A stretch of 45,387 nucleotides of DNA from Saccoglossus kowalevskii (Eukaryota > Hemichordata > Enteropneusta > Harrimaniidae), in the NCBI RefSeq assembly GCF_000003605.2, contig NW_003122912.1, forward strand, positions 246,376-291,762, read 5' to 3'. The notes beneath the pieces were generated by a model. It had not been told where the DNA came from. It did no database searches and was given only the letters and a program-made list of their open reading frames with translations. This document shows, in pieces, positions 10,990 through 23,366 of the stretch. The translations under genes and the position numbers were made by a program. Within the stretch, counting starts at the first letter, position 1, and each line of letters begins with the position of its first letter.

Positions 10990-13430
10990 ACGACAGCTTG
11001 ACATCCACATTTATCAACATTTTGTTTCTTTCACGCACAGTAATCGAACAATATCATGCCTTACAGAAAGTTCCAGCAGTATCAACATTTTACAAAGATT
11101 TTCCTAGTTACTAACGATGGGATTGTCAAAACCGTGGCAATAAATAAGTGTTTTCCTTGGTAAATAATTACATTGATAAATAAATGACTGTAGTTTATAG
11201 AAGACAACATGGTATAATGTTTATCACTGTGGACTGGCCACTATGCCATGGTGTTCAGTTGTATCCATGGGCAAGGTGCCTGATATAAACAGTTTGTCAT
11301 TTAACGTATGTGCCCACATGAACGGCAGTCGAGGTTATATGCTATGCGAAGTTGCAATTGCAAATTAGTTTTAATCAGTAAAATGGTCAACTGTGATAAT
11401 CTACAGCGAGTTAGAGTATAAAGATGTCGAGGATTTGGGCACTGTATAAATATGAACAATTTTATTAAATGTATCAACTGAATTTTCATTCGTTTACCCC
11501 CAAACGTCTCTCAGTTATAAGTTACAGAGATGTAAAGATGAATTTATTTATTTGTTTATATGGGCCTATAGTCGTAATATAGGAGCAGTCTTTCTTTTAA
11601 GCTATAACCTTATCTCATTCACAATCACTGATGGCAATCAACATAGTTAGTGGTGAACTCAAGTCAGTTACGGGGCAATGTGAAAGATAGAGTCTTTAAA
11701 TTATCCGTGTATGAAGACTTATCTTGTTGGTGATATATATTCCTTTTTATTTATTCCTGAACAAATTGTAATCTAGATTTCATCGCTATCATTATCAGTT
11801 TGAGGTGTCAAGTTTAATGGGTGATTTAACTGATTAAGTTAATCTTCCTATGTATTTATCTCCGATAAGATTTACCAATGTGGCGTGGTTTGTCAATAAA
11901 TTTGAACTTGAGTTGATACTTTAGGCAACGCTTGTTTTCTTTCTTGTCAATGTCAAATGCTACTTTATTTAGCGACAGAAAATCGTTGGTCCGGATAAAT
12001 ACACTTGTTATATACATACAATTGGCGGATTTACCCAGCCTATGCACTCATCATCATAAAAAGTAGGAACAAGTGTGAAATGACTGCATTGTTTTGTGGA
12101 AATAACACGTGATACATGATTTAACGTCACAGACAGACTTATCTGAAAAATCGAAGTGTTTCACTCAGTACCACTACACTACAGTGTAATAGTACTCATT
12201 TTAAGGAGCGGGTAATACAACGGTCAGATTTAACCATGGCAACATCTATAGCATTCAAGTATTTGTTATGCAATACATTTCTTAGAGAAAAAGAACACAT
12301 CTGCGATTGAATTTATTTCTTATGGTTTCCGAACGTGTGCGGAATCAACGTGATTCATTTAAGTTTAAAGATTACTTCTACCGAAGATTATATAAACATC
12401 GTTGTAATGGACCCATTCAGATATAGTGTACTCACGGAGAAGTACGTTTACTCAGATTGAAAGAATAACACTTTAGATTTAGATTTAGCAAAGTAATCCT
12501 GTAACTATTTTGATATTTTTCTTTCTAGCTGGTTTGAATTTAGGAATAGAACTTACTCACCAAGAACTGAACTCAACGCCAGATGCAATAACGGAGACGT
12601 ACACTGAAGTGTACACCCTCTTCGATGCGATCAAACTATTAAGACGGTAATGAGTTTAAATGCGATACGTGACGTGTTTTTGCACCTGATGCAATATAAT
12701 GACAAGTTGGAATAAAATATGTCTAATTATCGCGTAGTATTTAACTACAGTTGCATTGCATCAAAGGGTACCCACTTCAAGTACCATGATGAATGGTATT
12801 ATTATTACAGGTGTTGGGATTTATCCAACTCATCGACTCCTCGGATTAGAATTGATTGAAGCAAACAATGCGAACAATTTTAGCGAGTTCGCTACTTCAT
12901 CATGAGTTGCAAAACCACAAAAGCAAAGAACTTAGTTGTCAAGAGAGAATATATGGAGGCATATGCTTTATCATGTTTTTGATCAATTGGCCCTCGTCTT
13001 TGAAAAAAATAATGGCTCACTTTATCGATAATATGAATGCCAAGTAAATAAAAGCATTTTTGTTTTTAATTTTCCTGGACCCCGTACTAATGTATTAATG
13101 TACAAAAGAGACATCTATGTACGGAACCAAATGTGCAACCTGAGCATGTTGAGTATTGTGTACAATTGGGACTACATATTCACAATCAGGGATACATTAT
13201 TATATATTGAAATATCAATAATACAATATCAATAATTACAAACAAAAATGCCACTGCCTTCTATTTATCTGTTTATTTACTATTCGTGCATAAACAGTAT
13301 ATACTAGTACTAGTTATAACCTTTTTTCCCCACAGGCTCACTGTCAAGTTTTCTTGTTTGCATTGCACCTCGGCTGACAGTTATTCGGAATGCATTGAAA
13401 TGCGCACTCGATAAATAAACTGAAATATTC
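10988..13430. other. Non-coding intergenic DNA
   Basis: No coding region, RNA gene or obvious repeat was recognised in this stretch. Confidence 0.45.
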
Positions 13431-13705
13431 TCATAACAGCTGAGCAGTTACTCGGCGAATGACGGTACATGCCGATCGATACGAGCGATTTAATTCAGCG
13501 CCGTGAGAACACTGCCTACACCATCTCTATTCAATAATATTATATACAAAAATGGGTCATAGACATACCAACAAATCTAGTAGATACAAACAGAGCAAAA
13601 CAAAATACGGTAATCCAATGTAAAACCTATTTGCCAGACGACTACAAAAGCTTGACCCATTAACTGTCGTGGCGTAATAAGAAACAAACGTCTGAGCTCA
13701 AAATA

Positions 13706-13808
13706 GTGACAATTCTGATTCCAGTGTAAGTGAGCCTTCGCACAGAGGCGTTGATAGAGTCATATTGATAGTAGCATGTGTACAACTCTGTAGTAGACAC
13801 ACATCTCT
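13706..13808 (+). repeat. Dispersed repeat, copy 1
   Basis: Closely matches 16747-16873 in the same orientation. Both read GACAATTC(T/C)GATTCCAGT and share a later block running through GATAGAGTCA and CATGTGTACAACT. Weaker similarity begins earlier, at a shared CATAACAGCTGAG (about 13432 and 16530). This copy lacks an internal segment of roughly 25 bp present in the other. No protein is encoded; the element class is unknown. Confidence 0.7.
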
Positions 13809-14289
13809 AATAGGAATGGCCACAGTCATGAAGACGGATTCGTTCAGTAACAGCAGACCAAAAAACAACCACGTTATTTCACTCCTGCCGCGTGTTTTAG
13901 TGAAAAATTATTTCACTTCTTATCAAATTAATCAGACATCACCGCAGTTTTCTCTGCCCTCTCCTCCATAATATCATTTAAATGAATGTAGAAAATGAGT
14001 ACATCTACTAAGCAATTGTGAACCATTTCCATTTAGTTTAATATACATTTCTCTGAAAACAATTCATAACAATTTCTAGATATAATGAACGATTTTTACA
14101 TTATAAACATAAAAACACTGGTTTAGCATAGAATTACATACTTAGAGAATTAGCATTTGTATTCAACAGTATGGAAACAATAATTAATGTTTTAAAGAAA
14201 TCTCTTTTTTATATATTCTTTATTTTTCATTAGTGTTAACTTGGAAAACTATACTCAACCACATGCGTATTTATGTAGATTGTCCTTTA
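13809..14289. other. Non-coding spacer between a dispersed repeat and the LINE remnant
   Basis: AT-rich. No open frame or repeat was recognised. Confidence 0.45.
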
Positions 14290-14446
14290 GTAATAATAAT
14301 CATCTTTATTGTTATCGTATCCTCTATGGGACTTTGATTGAAAAATACAATAAAGGTATAGCAATGAAAAAAAAATTAAATGAGATTAAAAGAGTATAAA
14401 ACAAAGGTATTAATAAAATATAATAAATGAAAGTAAATGTTTTTAT

Positions 14447-15585
14447 TCATTTTGAGGCAGCTGGTAGTACTTTTTTCAGGTTGTTCTCCCTGATTTTAAA
14501 ACAATCATCTATGTACTTAGCAATTTGAGGAGCTAATTTTTTACTACCATTTAGTATTGCAACTATTATTTCTTTGTCAGGAAGTTTTGGAGGTAGCATC
14601 AAATTTTTGAGAAGCTCATTTCTTTCTTTTTTATAGAGACCGCATTTAAGAAGGAAGTGCTCTTCATTTTCTATTTCGTTTAATTGACAAAACTGACATT
14701 TTCTTTTTGAAATGTCAATGTTTTTATGTCTTCCAGTTTATATTCCTAACACATGAGCACTAATTCTTAGTTTGGTCATGGATGACCTGTGGAAGGGATT
14801 TTGCACAATTTCTAAATATCTAATTATTCTGATGTTTTGTTCCCTTATTATCATCATACATTGAATGTAAACAGTATGTTTGAAAGTTGGCTGCAAGCTT
14901 TTCAGAGACTGATTTAGGCAGCTTTTCATCCTTGTAATGNNNNNNNNNNNNNNNNNNNNNNNNNNNNNNNNNNNNNNNNNNNNNNNNNNTTTCATCCTTG
15001 TAATGGTTTTCTTCCCAAATGTGACTCATGTTTAAATGAGTCAACAATTTTTTTTATACCAGATGTCCAATTATAGATGTTTAAATTATCTAAATAAATG
15101 CCAAGTCTATAGGCTTCTGAAAGAAGTGTGTTGTTCTTTGTTTGTTTTATTTTACACCAATATTTAATTTTTTGTTTTATACTAGTAATAGCTAATGGAT
15201 ATCTTCCTAGTTCTAGTAGACAAGCAAGATTGGTAGCTTTGCTGTTTACTCTTAAAAGAGATTTACAGAATTTTATATGCAATTTTTCCATAGGTGTTGT
15301 CAAATTAAAGAAATCTTTTGCATGGTTGTTGTAATCAGTTGACCATATTTCACTGCAATAGAGCAGTATTGGTCTTACCACAGCATCAAACATTTTTATA
15401 TGTACTTTTAATTGAACTGCAGTGTCCGAATACAAAATTTGTTTCATTTTGAAATAGATTTTTAGAGCTCTATTTTTAAGGTGCTCTTGAGCTTTGTGGA
15501 GCTTCCCAGTTAGATTAAATTTGATTCCTAGGTAGGTATAGGAGGCTATATATTCTAATTGCTGGCCAGGGATTGTGAATTTGAA
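14447..15585 (-). pseudogene. Decayed LINE ORF2 C-terminal region
   Basis: Recognisable in order: the SYTYLGIKF and GKLHKAQEHL stretch, FDAVVRPILLYCSEIW, the HIKFCKSLLRVN motif, an LELGRYPL motif, IKYWCKI, and a terminal CQFC...HFLLKC zinc-knuckle-like region ending at a stop (14447-14449). These mark the post-palm part of CR1/L2-type proteins. The frame is broken by an indel in a run of eight T (15048-15055 on plus), a second shift near 14845, and a TAA at 14738-14740. It cannot encode an active protein. Confidence 0.85.
14940..14989. other. Assembly gap (50 N) with duplicated flanks
   Basis: Exactly 50 N. The 16 bases to its left (14924-14939) are repeated immediately to its right (14990-15005). 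This suggests two contigs that overlap by 16 bp were scaffolded with a default gap rather than merged. Confidence 0.95.
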
Positions 15586-15588
15586 TTA

Positions 15589-16226
15589 GTATGCAAAAGC
15601 CGTATGAAAGTTTAAATACCCCTTCTGAGTAACAATAATGCATTCCCATGTCAATGTGTGATTATTTTTGGCTTATTGCATTGACTAACACTTTTGTCTG
15701 GTGACTATTAGTTGCTGGATATTATGCAGATTATATTAATTGTGCTATGTTTATTTGGTGATCGTATTCATGAGCTAGCACTCCCCTTAGAATATCGTGC
15801 CCTAAATTGACCTCAGCTTGTAGTGAAATGAAGATTAATATCCATTGTTTAGTCACTGCATTTTACTGAATTATTTTTAACAGCCAGTTACTGCTGTGAT
15901 TCTGGATACCAAAATAGTGTTCAGTCAATAATACGCATGTTTTTTTAGAGAAATTCAATCTTTCAATGAAGATTTGTGTAGACTGTTGTCCTTTAAATCA
16001 GCCGCCTACCACACAGCGTGTAGGAGTGTTTGTTTTTTAAATACATAATACATACATTACCCGATGGGTTTTTGCCATGTTTCACTATTGAAGCAAGCAA
16101 GTAAACCGTGTTAACCGCTGTATCTTTCTTTTCCGTCAAAACACTCTGTATATCAATGTATAACACATTTAGACGCCTTTGAACACCCGAGAGACACTCT
16201 AGCATATTAACTATTCCCTGCCAAAC
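15589..16226. other. Non-coding DNA
   Basis: No gene or repeat was recognised beyond the LINE 5' breakpoint. Confidence 0.4.
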
Positions 16227-16285
16227 CTACGTCTGTGATAAAGTTTAATAGGCATATAATCTTTCACGTGAAGAAATGCACACGA
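16227..16285 (+). repeat. Local repeat, copy 1 of pair with 17211-17268
   Basis: The segment starting CTAC.TCTGTGATAAAGTT and running to a CAC.CGAT ending recurs at 17211-17268 with scattered substitutions. It is probably the remains of the same dispersed element. No coding content. Confidence 0.5.
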
Positions 16286-16746
16286 TAAGAAATGTTTAAT
16301 AAATTCGACGTTTTCAGACCAGGCATACAGCTTGCTGCTTAAGAGAAGCCAACGATTTGAGGAGTATGCATACATGCGATCCGATTACACGTAGAACGAG
16401 TGATACCTCCACATTTTTGTCAGGACTGTATATTTCTATTCTCGACTCATTTAAACCATGCCGGGTCTATGTGACCTAGTATGCAAGCTGCATGCTCCGA
16501 TTTTACCGCTTTTGCAAAAATCGTGATACCATAACAGCTGAGAAGCTACTTGGTGACCGTGGAAATTGCGATGACAATAATTTAAGATTGGTGTGTCGCC
16601 ATTGGTACACTTCTCGAAGAACACCTCTTTCAAAAACTTTCCGTCAGTTGTGGGAATTGTGGAAATTGTTACTTCAAACAAACACACGTGTGACTTTTAC
16701 ATTCACTGTGCCGTGGCGTAAAGAGTAACTACCTGTACTCAAACAT

Positions 16747-16873
16747 AAAGACAATTCCGATTCCAGTATAAGTGAGCTTTCGCAACATGTGGCGATGTCA
16801 TTGAGTGTAGAGAGGCGGTGATAGAGTCACATTGATAGTAACATGTGTACAACTGTGTAGTAGAAACACACCT
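16747..16873 (+). repeat. Dispersed repeat, copy 2
   Basis: Partner of 13706-13808 and slightly longer because of an internal segment (about 16784-16810) absent from copy 1. The two copies bracket the LINE remnant, which suggests several waves of insertion in this interval. Confidence 0.7.
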
Positions 16874-17130
16874 CGAACACGCCTTGACATAATCACGTAG
16901 AAGGAACTGAAACGTTAGGTGAAACTTAGATTCGTCATACAAATATTTTATCCAAAGCATACAGGTGGTGTATGGCGTAGCCCATGTCAGACTGTGTCAC
17001 TAACCATAATTTATAAGTACAATAAAATCAATGTAAACAGATAACAAAAGTGAAGCCATTTTTCCCAAAAAATCAGACTTCAGAAAGGGAAAATGTTGAC
17101 ATTCTAATAGTAAGGATTTCCTGCGTATCT
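16874..17130. other. Non-coding DNA
   Basis: Nothing recognised beyond a weak 9-bp inverted repeat near 17058-17093. Confidence 0.4.
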
Positions 17131-17178
17131 TGTGTTTCGAATGAAAATGTTATTCTTTTTTTTTCATTCAAAACACAC
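17131..17178. repeat. Hairpin-forming inverted repeat
   Basis: TGTGTTTCGAATGAAAA (17131-17147) pairs with a near-perfect reverse complement ending at 17178, with one mismatch and a short T-rich loop. Together with the neighbouring repeats this suggests a small inverted-repeat element. Confidence 0.6.
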
Positions 17179-17210
17179 AATCTATAGACTGTATGATAAA
17201 TTTATAACGT

Positions 17211-17268
17211 CTACCTCTGTGATAAAGTTCGACAAGTGTATAATCGTGCACGTGAACTTGTGCACGAT
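17211..17268 (+). repeat. Local repeat, copy 2 of pair with 16227-16285
   Basis: Similar to 16227-16285. This copy also contains a perfect 9-bp inverted repeat, ATCGTGCAC (17243-17251) against GTGCACGAT (17260-17268). Confidence 0.5.
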
Positions 17269-20200
17269 ATGAACTGATATCTCCCCGTCACAAAGAACAG
17301 CAAACGATAACAAACGTTTATTATTCGAGGGGTATGTTTGCAGTCGACCGTATGTCTATTGATTGGTTTTCATGCTAATATAGCAGAACAAAACAAGTGG
17401 ACATCAGTTTTTTTTAAATCACAGCTCAACATTACGTTGCATTGTGTAAATTTCACGGCGTGTTTTCTTCTGCAGCACTCTTTTACTTCCTTTCATGGAA
17501 TGAGCGAAATCCAGGTGAAATTATTTTGATATTTGGAGTGTGGTTGGGTCAACAAAATGGGTTGAAATTCGAGGCCTGACATACAAGTGCACACACTACG
17601 TACTGCGATCTTAATAGTTTTTCATTGTTGGCGAACAACTGAAACGTGACAAGAAACGTAGTGTTTTTGTTCAATGTTATTCTGTCGAAGCAATTTACAG
17701 TACTGGGCCAGTATTATTTCTCCTATTAAGCACAAAGATTGTATTGTTTGCAATAGTTTTCTGAGAAACAATCATATTAGATTGTGTGGTAGCAGGGACG
17801 AACTTTCTTTATCGTGGTGCTCTATCTTGTCAACTACAGTATCTTGTCAGCTATCGACAAACCTGACACTAAGTTATGCACGAGTGTTTATGTTTTGTTT
17901 GGTTTTATCTGTGTACACAAATACATTCTACCACGGTTATATATTCTTCTAATAACCGTGATTCTACGTGTTGTTTATGACGTCGGAGATTCGCCTGGCG
18001 TATAACACCGTGTTTTTGTTTTAGTTTTTTGAGGCGGTGACTGTGGCTCAGTAAGTTGTGCGTCAGCTTCCAGTGACGGTGGCAATGCGCGTCACCGTGG
18101 TCTTAAATTGGAATTCCGTGTAGTATGTTTATATGTTCATATTATGCGTCCAATTAATATTTCATGGAATGAACAGTTTGTCAAAGTCTTATTAGTGTTT
18201 TTAAGAAATCAGAAGAAATTGTTTCTACGTACCATACATGCATAATTAAATGATCTAGGTTTTTCGTCAAAAGACCTGTCGGATTGTAAATTTGGTTTTT
18301 ATAAAAGTAATATCATAAATTAATCGCATATAGCATTATTATTGTATAGAGGTCATATATTTGTTTGATTCAGCGTTTGTTTTTCGTATAATAATGACAC
18401 AGAATCCGGAAATTAACAAGATTGTTGTTTATCAGGCATACATTAAATAAGAATATCTGACCGTGGCATGTCATCATATACGTTTGTATTATCTGGTAAA
18501 ATTCATTAAATTGTTCCCCGCACCAAGATGTTTGAAACTCTGGTTAAATGCTGAGAGCAATACGAGTTTATATATATTAATCTTATCTAATCATAATCCA
18601 TATAACGTCATTAGGTCGAGCATATACATTACTGTGGTTCAATTGGTCTACGGGTTCGACTGAAGTCTGCGAAAACATTTTGACCTCAGAAAAATGGTAT
18701 TTTTTTTACAGATAATCACTCTTAACTAATGAACGCATTGTTATCAATATTATATGGTGTCGTGTCCAGGTTGTACTAAATTACTATCAATATATTATAA
18801 CAAAACATAAAAAATGCGTTGCTATGGCGGTTCAACATGGCGCCTGTCTATCTCGGTAAAAGAACAACGTTCGGTTCGACTGACAAACGACCATATTTAG
18901 AATGAATAAAAATATGCGAATTATATAAACAATGCGCTACTGTACAATTAACAGATAAGGATATTTAACGTTCGTCCGTATAGTCGATAACAGCTAAAAC
19001 TAAGGTCGACGATAAAGATATTGTTCATGAGAGGTATTGCATTGCAGTATACTAAGAAGATACGCACGCCAAAAAACATAATTCGCACTATGTCAGAAAA
19101 AAACAAGAATCCGTGGTTTACAAGCACATAGACACGTGTACTAGACTAATTTTGAATTATTAAATATGCATACAATTAATCAACATAATGCAAAATGAGC
19201 TTCATCCAATTGTATTATTTCCCGGCGAAACATGCAGCTATCTCATGGAAATCTTCCACACTTTACATCAACGTCCCCTCTTAGTACAAAAGAGACATCA
19301 GTTTAGACTGTGATTTCATGATGTTAAGGTTTTTACGGATATACAAATATCCGGGAAAGCAATAAATATAAACACCACTGTTCAAGCAATATTTTTCTGT
19401 TTGTTAGGGAGTCTCCCATCAGTTGTGAAATTAAATGCTTCCTTGGCACCGTAAATGCATGATTCAAGATGGCGGCCGTCGGTCACAAAGTGCAACTACA
19501 GCCTTTATAGCGCAAACACTAAATGTTTAACAGAAACATAAATAAAACAAAATAACGCTCGGTTACTAGTATATTCAGATCTCGAGTACACAAAGTGACA
19601 GTTTTGCGGATTTAGGGCATCGTGTTTCCATAATATTATGATTCCTGGTATATTATACGGTCAGCATTACGGATGCAGTGACGATAAACTACTTTGTATT
19701 AATTGCCCAGTCCAATGTGAAAATGTTTAAGCTTTCGCGGTAAACTTGCATATTCTAGATTTTTATCGAGATTATAAAATAATAAACAAAGGTTATTGAC
19801 AGGTAAATACCTGTTCCAATTTCCGTATATGTTTCTTCACGTGATTCCCTGGGTAAGGTGTATGTGAACTCATATTTTCTATGTGTTTCGGATGGGCGAA
19901 ATTGTATGGCGCCGTCACGGTCAAATCACATTCGTAGCAAATAACAGCGAAGACGATTAAATCAATGTAAAAATCTCAAAATTATGCATTGGAATAAAAC
20001 GAACTATTTACAGATGAAAGGCATGTTAGTATTGCACCAGCGAAGCTGGACTATACCAGCATATTGATATTGACAGTGAGGCGCACAAAATGTTTAGATG
20101 AGAATTCCGTTGCCCAGATCTTCGGGCACGTGACAATATACCAGATGATGGCCCACCGTCTAACCATTGTCCGTTATTGTGAAGTCAGCTCGAACACCCT

Positions 20201-22561
20201 GAAGCAGTCTAAGTCCCAATAAAGTTACCGATGTTGTAAAACATGGAATGTCTTTTAAGAACACAATGCAATTTTCTACAGAAAGGAAAACCGAAGTATC
20301 AGAGAACACCTAGCAAGGTTTTATTTTTAGAAGTACACTAAAATGAATTTATGGCATCGTTCACACCTGCATTGGCCATGGTGCTATTTGAGATTGATTC
20401 AAGATGGAGGACAATCCTCTGTAACGTGGAACCGTAGGAATTACGCCAGCTTAATCCATCACATAGCTGCGTAATAATGTTAGTAGTCCAACAAACGTCT
20501 ACTTTGTACCGTAGATGATTTTTGCCATTTTGAAAGCGATGATGGAACTGCACCGTGACGTACATCATGGCGACGAAATAGCGAATTCAAGAACATAACA
20601 GACTGCTTTGGCCGAAACTAAAGTACGATAATACTGAAAATTAAATTAGACTGATATTTTGGGAACAATTCAGAATGACTTCTTTGAAATGTTGTCATGT
20701 AAATTGACTACAAATATTACGGTTATAGCGAGTTTTGTATTTTCTGTGTTTGTTTTTTCTATAACTATAACAACAGACGGATAAGCACCTTAATATAACA
20801 TATATACATTAGTTTTAAGTTGGAATTTAACTCATAAATAGGGTGTATGTGAATGTAAACACTTGAGTCCGTGTGGCTATCAGGGTGATACCGACAAGAG
20901 ATGGACAACTGTTGGTACGATGGTTGTTACGTTGGTCAATCCGCTATAATCCCAACCAGGGCCGACACTACGGTGACTAACCATGTTTTAGTTGCTCTAC
21001 AAAGTGAAAGCATACTTACGGCGTATGTCAGCGTACTAGACGGTGTACTTGAACTATTCCTAAATACAGCTAGATATCCACTACGGACACATACGTCGAA
21101 GATGATAAACAATGTGTGGTCTGTATCGTGTCACGTGACAGACTTCTGAAGTGGGTTGTGATTAATCGTCGAGGACCGGTAGCTCTGTGATCGGTGCTCG
21201 GTGACGACTCCTACACACGGTTCGTTGAGTACAGGTGTTCGCCGCTTGTACGATAACCGGTTTGGCTGAAGAAATATATACCTTTTTACTAATTGTTGGT
21301 GGTAAGGTAGCTCGATTTAATTTAGAAAGGTCCTCCACATAGATTAGTCCTTTGGATAATGTGATCCCAAATTAAATATGCAGAGCCAAATATTATCAGA
21401 TAAGGTTCAAGTTGGGCATCGGTATCAGCAAGGCCGGTCTACGTAATCATTAACTTATAGTTTTACTCGTCGACTAAAGGTGACATTGAAATTGCACTCA
21501 TATATGATAATTTTGGCGCCAATCTAGAGGAAGTTAAAAGAATCGAGCATCTGAGTAATGAACTGAAGAAGAAATATACACACATACTATATTTGTTTTT
21601 CATAATTTAATAGTTCGAATATTTAAAATTTGTTTTCCATGTGACATCGCTCCACTTTTAAACTTGCCCTTGCTTATATTACATCTATTGAACATGCACG
21701 TACATTAACGGCTATGGGGGAAGGTCAATATTCACATTTCATTGATAATAGCTTCATAATGGCATCATAAAAAATTGATGCATTTGAATGAAATTGGAAA
21801 GACTCTCTGTCATTGGCTTCAGCATTATTATTCAGTTGAGGCAATTTCAGCCAGAGAACTTTCGAACTCGGGTCAAACCATTAAGAGTTGTAACAACCAC
21901 TACTTCTATCGGTGACCGGTACGATCTAAAGACAACCCATTCCCATAATTACCCTGATGCCGTCATCGTGCTCGAAGGAAACGAAATTTCGTAAGATTTA
22001 TTATAATTTAACAGTGCAATTCGCGAGGTCGTACTATTGTGAATGTATCGTACTTCTGAATGACCTATGACTTCATTGATCCAACAGTTGTCGGGTATAT
22101 GTAGCCCGGATATTAGTTTCATCGACAACAATCCATAACATTTTCGTGTAGTCAATAACAGTTAATTTATACATCGATTCAAATAAAACTAGGACCACAG
22201 TAGTAATATAGCAAAATATGGGCGGAAATGGCCGCAATGATGGAATGTCAAAAACATCAATGACGTTTAAATCATTTTACTTATCGATCGAAATACATCC
22301 CACCAAAAGTCAATATAATTTAATCTGATGTGTATTTCATTCATGAAAAAGAAGATGTTTAGAAAATGCTTGTCGGACAAATGTAATTTTATTACGACAA
22401 TATTGCTCAACGAGAACAAACAGAGCGAGGTTTAATCCCTTTATAGCAATCTTCTGAAATTTGTCTATCGAAGCATTTGACTTACGGTGTTGACAAACAT
22501 TACAGAAACGGCTTATCCTTGATATTTCCCGTTCATACTTAGAAAGGAATATAAAAACCAC
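17269..22561. other. Non-coding intergenic DNA
   Basis: No defended gene. Small features: a CAGGTA-AA-TACCTG palindrome near 19800, an AAGATGGCGGC motif at 19466-19476, and a CpG-rich patch at about 21020-21260 with a minus-strand splice-donor consensus (plus 21011-21019). That patch has no usable ATG in its open frame. Confidence 0.45.
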
Positions 22562-23120
22562 GTTCTTAAGGTGGAAGCCTACTCATAAATTAAAAAAAAG
22601 AATTTATTCATTTTGCAATAAATTGTACACCAAGGCAATATAAAGATGTTGACCTAAAAAATGTTGGGGGTCACCAGCCTTTTTTTTGAGAAATTGATGG
22701 TTGTCCTTTAGTGGAAAGTCGCCATTTTGACAATATTATAACACTTTTACCACAGTTTCCTATGGCAGAGATATTATGCAATATCTCAAAATCTAGCCTG
22801 GTGACATGGGCTGAAAAAATCATATATTTTTAATGATGGAGTACTTTTTGTTGTTCTGAATTTTTTATCCTGGGTTTTAAAAAGAGTCAAAAAATGCAAT
22901 TTTTCTTTAACATTGTGTTCTATGGAATTCTTCTAAAAATAGCAATTTTCATGAAATATTTGCATACGTAACACACAAAATAATGTTATTTCATTGTACC
23001 ATGGGACATAGTTACATGATTGTACATAATAAACAAATGAACATTGTCATGCGATTTATGACCAATTTTGTAAAAAATTATGACTAGGATTCTTAAGATC
23101 ACAATTGCTGAGTTCATGAT
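22562..23120. repeat. AT-rich, CpG-poor block, probable old repeat
   Basis: Differs from its surroundings by long A/T runs and very few CpG dinucleotides, while DNA on either side keeps them. No coding frame. No second copy was found in the window, so the repeat label rests on composition only. Confidence 0.3.
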
Positions 23121-23307
23121 GTCGTTGGCATGCTGAAAGATCGAAATACACAAAACAAATAACGCTTTTTAAGTTCATATCAGGGTCAAATATTAAAAGA
23201 TATAGCATATCTTGTCACGAATATTGCAATGATTTGTACAATTATCATTCACTTACAAATTGATAAATGTAATAGACTATATACATAGTTATGACTGATA
23301 TGTTCGT

Positions 23308-23366
23308 CCGCCCGCGCCTGCCTGATTGGATACCCAAACATAACACCTAACAGTTAGACCAATCAG
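23308..23366. promoter_or_regulatory. GC box with paired, inverted CCAAT (NF-Y type) sites
   Basis: A CCGCCCGCG GC box (23308-23316) is followed by CTGATTGG (23323-23330) and its exact reverse complement CCAATCAG (23359-23366). Each fits the NF-Y consensus core, and the second matches RRCCAATCAG fully. Such clusters are typical of TATA-less animal promoters. No coding exon is recognised nearby on either strand, so its target is unknown. Confidence 0.35.

Larger units (their letters stand above)
14290..15588 (-). mobile_element. 5'-truncated non-LTR retrotransposon (CR1/L2-like, jockey superfamily)
   Basis: The minus strand carries the end of a LINE reverse-transcriptase protein and its 3' UTR, finishing in an AATAAAGATGATTATTATTA-type tail near 14291. 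Homology starts abruptly at about 15585, where the frame meets an in-frame stop, as expected for 5' truncation. CpG is scarce across the whole element, consistent with age and past methylation. The first assembly gap lies inside it. Confidence 0.85.

Noticed and set aside
15128-15334. Plus-strand open frame opposite the LINE
   Set aside because: Antisense shadow of the decayed LINE coding region, which is clearly recognisable on the minus strand.
21020-21260. Possible minus-strand first exon with GTAAGT donor and upstream TATATA
   Set aside because: The open frame has no usable ATG (the only one is followed by a stop within three codons), and a donor consensus alone is expected by chance several times per strand.
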